A stretch of 11,496 nt of DNA from contig DAOUMF010000181.1 of the NCBI GenBank assembly GCA_034411955.1, forward strand, positions 1 to 11,496, written 5' to 3'. This DNA is from DAOUMF01 sp034411955. GTDB lineage: Bacteria; Chloroflexota; Dehalococcoidia; SM23-28-2; RBG-16-64-32. The position numbers were made by a program, and so were the translations under genes. The notes beneath the pieces are model-generated. The model was not told the DNA's origin, did not search any database, and was given only the letters and a program-made list of their open reading frames with translations. Shown piece by piece: positions 6,193 to 11,496 of this stretch (position 1 is the first letter of the stretch; each line of letters starts with the position of its first letter).

Positions 6193-7356
6193 ATGAGCCT
6201 GCAGTCTTCGACACCACAGTCTGCCCCGGAGCGCCAGCCCGATTTCGAGAACCTGCGCCGAGCGATCCTGCGGCAGGGTCCACCGGGCCCGGTGCCCTTC
6301 TTCGAGCTGTTCGCCGATCCCGGCATGGTTGAGGCCGTCCTGGAGGAGAAGTTCCCCGTCAATCTGCACCGCTACATCGAAGAGCCCACGTTGGAGCCTG
6401 AAGCAGACGAACTTCCAGGCTTAATGAAGTCCCTCGAGATGTACGTCCGGTTCTGCTACGAGATGGGCTACGACTACGTGTTCATGGTGACGGGCTTCAG
6501 CCTTCGGCGGAGCTTCAAGGTCGCCGACGATACCGCCGGGGTCCAGAACTGGCTTGACGGCCAGCGCTACTGGCAGGACGAGGGCAGCGGCCCCATCCAG
6601 AGCTGGGCCGACTTCGAGGCCTACCCCTGGCCCAAGGCGGAAGAACTCAACCACCTGGCCCTGGAGTTCGTCAACCGCATCGTGCCGGAGGGGATGAAGA
6701 TCGCTGCCTTTGGCTACGGGGGCATCTTCGAGAACTCTACCTGGCTCATGGGCCTGGAGCCCTTCTCCTATGCCCTCCGCGACGAGCCCGACCTGGTGGA
6801 GGCCATCTGCGAGCGGGTGGGCGAGCTTGCGACCGCCACCGCCGCCTACGCCGCCACCATTGACAACGTGGAGATGATGTTCCTCAGCGATGACCTCGGT
6901 TTCTACAGTGGCACCCTCGTTTCGCCGGATGTCATCCGCCGCTACGTCATTCCCCACTACAAGAAGATCGCGGAGGCCACCCACCGGGCCGGGAACCTCC
7001 TCGTCCTCCACTCCTGCGGCAACGTCTACAAGCTGATGGACGACTTCATCGACGACGTTGGCATCGACGCCAAGCACTCATACGAGGACAAGATCCTGCC
7101 TGTGGAGGAGGCCTACCGGCGCTGGGGCGACCGCGTGGCCGTCCTGGGCGGCGTGGACATGGACCTGCTGGGCCGGGGCACGGAGGAGCAGGTGCGCGCC
7201 CGCACCCGCCAGATCCTGGAGGTCTGCGGCGTCAAAGGCACCGGGTATGCCCTGGGCACCGGCAACACCGCCGCCAACTACATCCCCAGGCAGAACTACC
7301 TGGCCATGCTGGACGAGGGGCGTCGCTGGAACCGAGAGCACTTCGGGACCGCGTAA
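6193..7356 (+). CDS. Uroporphyrinogen decarboxylase superfamily protein (corrinoid methyltransferase-like)
   Basis: The 387-residue protein is a full-length member of the URO-D/MtaA/MtbA superfamily, an alpha/beta barrel that includes haem-pathway decarboxylases and zinc-dependent methyltransferases acting on corrinoid proteins. Visible features are PFFELFADP near the N-terminus (35-43), LSDDLGFYSGT (231-241), the HxC zinc motif in LHSCGN (H273, C275) and LGGVDMDLLGRGT. The HxC motif argues for the methyltransferase branch rather than HemE. The distal cysteine zinc ligand of MtaA-type enzymes is not seen at the expected place; the segment reads ALGTGNTAANYIP (353-365). C345 is the nearest cysteine. 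GAGAGGGA precedes the ATG. With the corrinoid re-activator-like gene at 2490 it suggests methyl-group or O-demethylation chemistry, but no corrinoid protein gene is present. The substrate is unknown. Confidence 0.85.
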   Translation: MSLQSSTPQSAPERQPDFENLRRAILRQGPPGPVPFFELFADPGMVEAVLEEKFPVNLHRYIEEPTLEPEADELPGLMKSLEMYVRFCYEMGYDYVFMVTGFSLRRSFKVADDTAGVQNWLDGQRYWQDEGSGPIQSWADFEAYPWPKAEELNHLALEFVNRIVPEGMKIAAFGYGGIFENSTWLMGLEPFSYALRDEPDLVEAICERVGELATATAAYAATIDNVEMMFLSDDLGFYSGTLVSPDVIRRYVIPHYKKIAEATHRAGNLLVLHSCGNVYKLMDDFIDDVGIDAKHSYEDKILPVEEAYRRWGDRVAVLGGVDMDLLGRGTEEQVRARTRQILEVCGVKGTGYALGTGNTAANYIPRQNYLAMLDEGRRWNREHFGTA

Positions 7357-7391
7357 CCCTGGCCTGATCGGCCTGAGGCGGACGAAGGTCC

Positions 7392-7407
7392 GGCCGCGTA
7401 GACGGCC
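7392..7407 (+). terminator. Weak hairpin after the URO-D-family gene
   Basis: GGCCG (7392-7396) pairs with CGGCC (7403-7407) across a 6-nt loop, about 35 nt after the stop. The stem is short and has no T-tract, so termination is only a possibility. Confidence 0.25.
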
Positions 7408-7457
7408 TGCCCGCGTGCCCCTCACCTCAGCGCCCTTCGCTCGCTGTGTCCCAGGCC

Positions 7458-7487
7458 TTGACAGCCCTCCGGCGTTCGGTCAAGCAT
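7458..7487 (+). promoter_or_regulatory. Candidate promoter/dyad upstream of the cupin gene
   Basis: A perfect -35 hexamer TTGACA lies at 7458-7463. The best -10 is poor (AAGCAT at 7482-7487, 18-bp spacer). The -35 is half of a dyad, TTGAC (7458-7462) and GTCAA (7479-7483), separated by 16 bp, which could be a regulator site. The start codon is 35 nt beyond. Confidence 0.3.
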
Positions 7488-7521
7488 GGATGGGTCGATA
7501 GCCTGTCAGGGGAGGTGAGCA

Positions 7522-7887
7522 GTGAAGGTACGCAACTTCCGCGAGGTAACGGCGGACACCGAGATCCCGGGCGTCGCCCTGAGGACTGTCATCACTGCGG
7601 ATGAAGCGCCCCGGTTCTCAATGCGGGTGTTCGAGGTGGCGGTCGGCGGCTCCACGCCGTTCCACACGCACGCCTGGGAGCATGAGGTGTTTATCGTTTC
7701 GGGGCGTGGTGAAGTCCGCGGCAGGGACGGGCGCGTGGCGTTGACCGCTGACGACGCCGTGTTCGTAGCGCCGGGCGAGGAGCACTGCTTCACCAATACC
7801 GGAGACGAGGTCTTCCGTTTCGTCTGCTGCATCCCCCACGCGAGTCAGCTCGAGCCAAACGAACCGCCCTCCGCCTGCGAGGGGTAG
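7522..7887 (+). CDS. Small single-domain cupin protein
   Basis: The 121-residue protein is one conserved beta-barrel cupin domain. Motif 1 reads PFHTHAWEHEVFIVSG, giving metal ligands H48, H50 and E55 (H54 alongside). Motif 2 reads VFVAPGEEHCFTN, with H88 as the fourth ligand. This is a complete 3-His/1-Glu metal site, so an enzymatic or metal-sensing role is possible. Single-domain cupins include dioxygenases, isomerases and binding proteins, and the substrate cannot be told. The GTG start at 7522 is chosen because GGAGGT lies 5 nt upstream and no better ATG fits. It follows the URO-D-like gene by 165 nt, with its own possible promoter between. C89, C109 and C110 are present but form no clear motif. 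Confidence 0.85.
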   Translation: MKVRNFREVTADTEIPGVALRTVITADEAPRFSMRVFEVAVGGSTPFHTHAWEHEVFIVSGRGEVRGRDGRVALTADDAVFVAPGEEHCFTNTGDEVFRFVCCIPHASQLEPNEPPSACEG

Positions 7888-7903
7888 GAAGTCCCAGCCT
7901 CGG

Positions 7904-7957
7904 GCCAGGTGATAGCGGGCCGATGAAACCGACCCGCTCCTCCGCTATCGTACTGGC
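7904..7957. terminator. Large nested hairpin after the cupin gene
   Basis: GCCAG plus GATAGCG (7904-7908, 7911-7917) pair with CGCTATC plus CTGGC (7943-7949, 7953-7957), nearly continuous if two wobble pairs and one bulged A are allowed. An alternative inner stem AGCGGG/CCCGCT competes for part of the same arm. It lies between convergent genes and may stop transcription from both sides, although no T-tract is present. Confidence 0.5.
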
Positions 7958-7982
7958 TTCTGACGCCTAGTACGCCAGGAGT

Positions 7983-8011
7983 CGGTGGGGTAGAGATCTT
8001 GAGACCCACCG
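7983..8011. terminator. Second hairpin between the convergent genes
   Basis: CGGTGGG (7983-7989) pairs perfectly with CCCACCG (8005-8011), with an AGATCT palindrome inside the loop. With the hairpin at 7904-7957 it fills most of the 185-bp spacer between the cupin gene and the repeat-protein gene. The remaining spacer to 8072 shows nothing clear. Confidence 0.4.
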
Positions 8012-8072
8012 CCTCCCTGCGTCGCGCACAATCCGGGCCGTCCGGTGCGGTTAGCTGCGTGAGAGCCCAGTC

Positions 8073-8624
8073 CTAGCCCTTGTGCCGACGGAGCCGCCAG
8101 GCCACGGTGCTACTACCGACCAGGACGACCACGCCAACTCCCGCTAGCAGTCCGTACATCCACCATGAACTCCCGTTGTCGTCGCTCTGGCTCTTGGCTG
8201 CAGGTGCGATGACATCCTGCCCAATCTCGGCGGCATCTGGGGCGGGCGCGATGACATTGGCATCGTCCGCCTCTCCAGAACCCTCTTGGCCTACTGGCTG
8301 CTCTTCCTGCGCTGGCTCAACTTCGTCCGGCGCGGGCGCGATGAGATCAGGATCGGACGCGTCTCCAGAAGCCTCTTGGGGCACCGGCTGATCTTCCTCC
8401 ACTGGCACGGCTTGATCCGGGGCGGGCGCGATGAGATTGGGCTCCGGCTCGGTACCCTCCGGCTCGGAGGAGTTCTCTCCCGGCACCTCGGTAGCCACAG
8501 GAGGCGGGTCATCCGCGGATGCTGTACTCGGCGCGATGAGTACCGCAGATGCCGCCACCGCCAGGGCGGCCGTCAACAGGAAGGCCATCCAGGCCCTCCC
8601 CGTAGCGCGATGAAGTGTGCTCAT
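8073..8624 (-). CDS. Secreted acidic Pro-rich repeat protein with C-terminal membrane anchor
   Basis: I do not recognise a family. With the start at the ATG at 8624 the product has 183 residues. It has a signal peptide with a hydrophobic core (AWMAFLLTAALAVAASAVLI, 11-30) and a likely cut after ASA near residue 37. A Pro/Glu/Asp-rich stalk holds three IAPAPD motifs exactly 30 residues apart (65-70, 95-100, 125-130) and a fourth partial one (IAPA, 139-142). A transmembrane helix (about 154-177) and a basic tail WRLRRHKG complete it. This is the layout of a surface stalk protein held in the membrane. There is no LPXTG motif. An upstream in-frame ATG at 8657 exists, but AAAGGAGGG ends 3 nt before 8624 and fixes that start. 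It probably has its own ECF-type promoter. Function unknown; envelope-stress or surface-layer roles are guesses. Confidence 0.85.
   Translation of the reverse strand: MSTLHRATGRAWMAFLLTAALAVAASAVLIAPSTASADDPPPVATEVPGENSSEPEGTEPEPNLIAPAPDQAVPVEEDQPVPQEASGDASDPDLIAPAPDEVEPAQEEQPVGQEGSGEADDANVIAPAPDAAEIGQDVIAPAAKSQSDDNGSSWWMYGLLAGVGVVVLVGSSTVAWRLRRHKG
8235..8444 (-). repeat. 90-bp in-frame tandem repeat in the surface protein gene
   Basis: The core GCGGGCGCGATGA recurs near 8242, 8332 and 8422, exactly 90 bp apart, encoding a 30-residue unit with IAPAPD followed by an acidic stretch such as EEDQPV or EEQPVGQE and an SG(D/E)A spacer. Units have drifted at the protein level, so the array is not newly duplicated. 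Confidence 0.85.
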
Positions 8625-8671
8625 GATCCCTCCTTTTGAGCTATAGAGCTTCTTCATTCCGCTACCTGAAA

Positions 8672-8697
8672 GACGTATAGGCTGCGAGTAAAGTTCC
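8672..8697 (-). promoter_or_regulatory. Candidate ECF-sigma-type promoter for the surface protein gene
   Basis: On the minus strand GGAAC (8697-8693, extended GGAACTT) and CGTC (8675-8672) are separated by 17 bp, close to the GGAAC/CGTC consensus of many extracytoplasmic-function sigma factors. No good sigma-70 pair was seen in this spacer. Transcription would start about 40 nt upstream of the ATG at 8624. Confidence 0.45.
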
Positions 8698-8772
8698 CGA
8701 TTTCACACCCGACCAGACCAACGCAGATGTCTGGCACGCCCGCAGGAGGCGAACGCGGTTGGCGGTGTCGCC

Positions 8773-10443
8773 CTAGCGGAGTACGGCTCCGCGGTCGGCC
8801 GGGCCCACCCGCTCGGCGTACAGGGCGAGGAACCCCCGAGCGACGGGCGACTCGCGCCGGCGCCACCGTCGCCGCCGCTTCGCCAGCACGTCTTCGGCCA
8901 CCAGAAGGTCGAGCCTGCGCTCCGGGATGTCGATCTCGACGATGTCGCCCTCCTCCACCAGGGCGATGGGGCCGCCCTCGTGGGCTTCGGGGACCACGTG
9001 GCCGATGCAGGGGCCGCGAGTGGCCCCCGAGAAGCGACCATCGGTCAGAATCGCAACGCTGCTGCCAAGGCCCATGCCCACCAGCACGGCGGCGGGGATG
9101 GACAGCTCCCGCATGCCAGGGCCGCCGCGGGGCCCTTCGTTGCGGATCACCAGAACATCGCCCGCCTGGATCTTCTGCGCGAGGAGATGCTCCCGCAGGG
9201 CCTCCTCACCCTCGAAGACGCGGGCGGGCCCACGGTGGCGCAGCATCCCCGGCTCCACTCCGCTCTGTTTGACGACCGCCCCGCCCGGCGCCAGCGAGCC
9301 GTACAGAAGGGCGATTCCGCCCTCTGGTGCCAGCGGGTCGTCCAGGGGCCGCAGGACATCGTCAGGAGGCGACTCCGCGTCAGCCGCCACCTGGCCCACG
9401 GTGCGGCCGCTCACGGTGGGCAGATCGCGTTCGAGCAGCGGTGAGAGACGCCGGAGCACCGCCGGCACGCCGCCAGCCTCGTGCAGGTCGACCACGGTGA
9501 GGGGCGAGGCCGGCTTGAAAACGCCAAGCAGCGGCGTCTCCCGTCCGATCTCGTCGAACGTCTTCAGCGTCAGATCGACGCCCAGCCCCGAGGACAGCGC
9601 CAGGAGGTGGAGCACGGCGTTCGTGGAGCCGCCCACGGCCTGGAGCACGCGTATGGCGTTCTCCAGCGACCCGCGGCCGGCGATCTCGCGGAACCGCAGC
9701 CCCTCTTGCCACAGCTCGACCGCGCGGCGGCCGCTGGCGCGGGCCAGCTCCGGCCGCTCGGGGGCCACCGCGGGCAGGGTGGCGCAGCCGGGCAGCGAGA
9801 GGCCCATCGCCTCCACGAGGCAGTTCATAGTGTTGGCCGTGCCCATGAAAGCGCAGGCTCCGGGCCCGCCGCAGGCGTTGCACTCCAGCGCGTGGAACTC
9901 CTCCTCGGTCAGCCTGCCAGCCTTGACGGCGCCCATCCCCTCCTTCACGTCGCTGAGGATGACGGCTCTTCCCTCGCTGTACCACGGGAGCATGGGTCCG
10001 CCGGTGAGGAAGACGCTGGGCAGGTCCACCCGGGCGGCGGCCATCAGCATGGCGGGCACGATCTTGTCGCAGGTGCCGAGGAAGAGGGCCGCGTCGAAGC
10101 GGTGGGCCTCGATCATCAGCTCGACGGAGGCGGCGATGACGTCCCGCAGAGGGAGGACGTAGTGCATGCCGGGCCCCTGGGCGATGCCGTCGCAGGGAGC
10201 GACGGTGTTGAACTCGACGGGCATGCCGCCGGCCTCCCGCACCCCCTCCTTGGCCGCCGCCGCCAGCTCGCGCAGGTGATAGTGGCCCGGCGTGGTCTCC
10301 GTCCAGGAGTTGACGATAGCGACGGCGGGCTTCCCGAAGTCCTCATCGCGGAAGCCCATCGCCCGGTAGAGGGCACGGGGATAGGCCCCCGTAAGGCCCT
10401 CCAGGAGCCCTCTGCTGCCTCCCCTCGGCCGTTCCTCGGTCAG
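8773..10443 (-). CDS. ilvD: IlvD/Edd-family dehydratase, probably dihydroxy-acid dehydratase
   Basis: With a start at the CTG at 10443 the product has 556 residues, the normal IlvD length. Dihydroxy-acid dehydratase makes the 2-keto acids for valine and isoleucine, using an Fe-S cluster. Family motifs are KPAVAIVNSW (38-47), EFNTVAPCDGIAQG (77-90), GTCDKIVPAMLMA (C125, K127), CGGPGACAFMGTANTMNC (191-208; C197), GGSTNAVLHLL, and DGRFSGATRGPCIGHV near the C-terminus. The TPGH segment (51-54) has glycine where [2Fe-2S] members have cysteine, as in the E. coli enzyme, which carries a [4Fe-4S] cluster. No ATG, GTG or TTG starts the frame between the upstream stop and the internal ATG at M29 (10359), and that ATG would remove conserved family sequence. 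The CTG follows GAGGAGAGG by 5 nt and overlaps the upstream stop as CTGA. A sugar-acid dehydratase is the alternative. Confidence 0.85.
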   Translation of the reverse strand: MTEERPRGGSRGLLEGLTGAYPRALYRAMGFRDEDFGKPAVAIVNSWTETTPGHYHLRELAAAAKEGVREAGGMPVEFNTVAPCDGIAQGPGMHYVLPLRDVIAASVELMIEAHRFDAALFLGTCDKIVPAMLMAAARVDLPSVFLTGGPMLPWYSEGRAVILSDVKEGMGAVKAGRLTEEEFHALECNACGGPGACAFMGTANTMNCLVEAMGLSLPGCATLPAVAPERPELARASGRRAVELWQEGLRFREIAGRGSLENAIRVLQAVGGSTNAVLHLLALSSGLGVDLTLKTFDEIGRETPLLGVFKPASPLTVVDLHEAGGVPAVLRRLSPLLERDLPTVSGRTVGQVAADAESPPDDVLRPLDDPLAPEGGIALLYGSLAPGGAVVKQSGVEPGMLRHRGPARVFEGEEALREHLLAQKIQAGDVLVIRNEGPRGGPGMRELSIPAAVLVGMGLGSSVAILTDGRFSGATRGPCIGHVVPEAHEGGPIALVEEGDIVEIDIPERRLDLLVAEDVLAKRRRRWRRRESPVARGFLALYAERVGPADRGAVLR

Positions 10444-11496
10444 AGCAGCCTCTCCTCGCCTCGCTCCCGCTCGTAGGTCGCCCGCCGCTCCTTCAGGTAG
10501 GCGGGGACCGGCACGTCCCACCAGCCGGTGACCAGGCCGCCGGAGTACGGGTGCTCGCGGTTCACCAGCACCTCGATCAGGCTGGGGCGACCCGACTGGA
10601 AGGCGCGGGCGAGGGCCGGGCCGACCTCCTCGGCCGCCTGAATGCGCTCGGCATGGCAGCCGAAGGCGAGGCCGATATCGCAGAAGTCGGGGCTGTAGGG
10701 CTCGCCCTCGCGCAGGAACTCGGTGGCCAGCACTCGCTCCGGGCCGAAGGCGGAGATCTGAAGGTCGCGGATGGACTGCCAGCCGAAGTTGTTGAGCACG
10801 GCCATGACGACGGGCACGTTGTACTGGACCGCTGTCGCCAGCTCCTGCATGGTCATCATGAAGTCGCCGTCGCCCACCACGCCAACGACCTGGCGATGGG
10901 GCGCGGCCAGCTTGGCCCCGATGGCGGCGGGCAGGGTGAAGCCCATCGTCGAGAAGCCGGCAGAGGTGACGTTGCTGCGCGGCTCGTAGAAGGCGAACTC
11001 CTGGAGCACCTGCGCCTGCGCGTGGCCAGCGGACGTGACCACGATGGCGTCTCGCTCCAGAGCGGCCCGCAGCTCCCTGATGAAGCGAGAGATGGTGACC
11101 GGCACCCGGTCGGAGTCGCGGAAGGGGCTCAGCTCCCGCAACCACTCCTCCTTCGCCCGCTGGACGTCCTCGAAGTACGGGGTGCCGGTGTACTCTCGCT
11201 CGGGCGTCCGCTCGCGCACCTCGGCGACGAGCTGCTGGAGCACGCTGCGGGCGTCGCCCACGAGGGCCACCGACGTAGGGTAGTTCTTGCCGATCTCGCC
11301 GGGGTCGATGTCGGCCTGGATAAGCTTCGTGGGAGGGATAGCGAAGCTGATGCCGTGGCGGAAGGACGACGCGGTCTCGTCGGCGAAGCGACAGCCCACC
11401 GCCAGCAGCACGGCGGCGCTGCGGGCCAGGTAGTTGCCGCAGGTGGTCCCCTTGGAGCCCGCGTGCCAGCCGTAGAGCGGATGGTCCTCGGGAAAG
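10440..11496 (-). CDS. ThDP-dependent acetolactate-synthase-like enzyme (5' end cut by window edge)
   Basis: The minus frame is open from the right edge (first full codon at 11495) to TGA at 10442-10440. The visible 351 residues hold the central and C-terminal domains: FPEDHPLYG...G, VLLAVGCRF, KLIQADIDPGEIGKN and the ThDP-binding GDGDFMMTMQELATA closed by VLNN (about 10788-10875). The N-terminal domain lies outside the window. The family decarboxylates a 2-keto acid and transfers the two-carbon unit. Coupling to the IlvD-like gene suggests the branched-chain pathway (IlvB-like). The C-terminal GWWDVPVP resembles IolD-type hydrolases and other ThDP enzymes too, so the reaction is not certain. 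No regulatory subunit gene is in the window. An internal GTG at 11411 is not a plausible start, since the homologous frame continues upstream. Confidence 0.88.
   Translation of the reverse strand, partial: FPEDHPLYGWHAGSKGTTCGNYLARSAAVLLAVGCRFADETASSFRHGISFAIPPTKLIQADIDPGEIGKNYPTSVALVGDARSVLQQLVAEVRERTPEREYTGTPYFEDVQRAKEEWLRELSPFRDSDRVPVTISRFIRELRAALERDAIVVTSAGHAQAQVLQEFAFYEPRSNVTSAGFSTMGFTLPAAIGAKLAAPHRQVVGVVGDGDFMMTMQELATAVQYNVPVVMAVLNNFGWQSIRDLQISAFGPERVLATEFLREGEPYSPDFCDIGLAFGCHAERIQAAEEVGPALARAFQSGRPSLIEVLVNREHPYSGGLVTGWWDVPVPAYLKERRATYERERGEERLL

Noticed and set aside
8625..8657. Upstream ATG at 8657 for the surface repeat protein
   Set aside because: The AAAGGAGGG ribosome binding site sits directly before the ATG at 8624, and starting there gives a normal signal peptide.
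8927..10162. Long plus-strand open frame of 411 codons opposite ilvD
   Set aside because: The Ser/Arg/Pro-rich translation shows no recognisable domain, while the minus strand encodes a full IlvD-type dehydratase.
10444..11145. N-terminal extension of the dehydratase frame to an ATG at 11145
   Set aside because: This stretch is the out-of-frame shadow of the ThDP enzyme gene; a fusion protein would be far longer than the family and shows no domain.

Overview
The window is a GC-rich, densely coded bacterial chromosome segment. No mobile element, CRISPR array, tRNA or rRNA was seen. The gene mix suggests an anaerobic or microaerophilic bacterium, perhaps a Chloroflexota/Dehalococcoidia-type lineage. 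It combines a type II DMSO-reductase-family molybdoenzyme, corrinoid methyl-transfer-related proteins, several ferritin-like proteins and strong AAGGAGG-type ribosome binding sites. The taxonomic guess is inference from gene content and composition only.

Layout, left to right. (1) 1-2256, minus strand: a large molybdopterin oxidoreductase catalytic subunit, cut by the left edge. (2) 2257-2489: a divergent regulatory region with two overlapping candidate promoters, a shared dyad, and a structured leader for the molybdoenzyme. (3) 2490-3164, plus: a protein like the B12-dependent methionine synthase activation domain, converging on (4) 3257-3757, minus: a bacterial ferritin. (5) 3977-6005, plus: a probable operon of a bacterioferritin-like protein, an atypical thiol peroxidase, a rubrerythrin-like di-iron protein and a nucleoside 2-deoxyribosyltransferase-like (DUF4406-type) protein. 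(6) 6193-7356, plus: a uroporphyrinogen-decarboxylase-superfamily (corrinoid methyltransferase-like) protein, then a small cupin at 7522-7887. (7) 7888-8072: structured convergent intergenic DNA. (8) 8073-8624, minus: a secreted, acidic, membrane-anchored protein with 30-residue repeats behind an ECF-like promoter. (9) 8773-11496, minus: a translationally coupled pair of a ThDP-dependent acetolactate-synthase-like enzyme (cut by the right edge) and an IlvD/Edd-family dehydratase.

How the genes may fit together: three ferritin-superfamily proteins of different subfamilies plus a peroxidase lie within about 2.3 kb and look like an iron-sequestration and peroxide-defence block. It is flanked by genes whose products would carry or maintain oxygen-sensitive cofactors: an Fe-S/molybdenum enzyme, a corrinoid re-activator, a methyltransferase-like protein and an Fe-S dehydratase. 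That protective relationship is inference. No complete new multi-gene system can be proven here. The most unusual points are the thiol peroxidase lacking its resolving cysteine, the overlapping divergent promoters joining molybdoenzyme and corrinoid-activator genes, the probable CTG start in a CTGA overlap, and the ECF-like promoter before the repeat-bearing surface protein.
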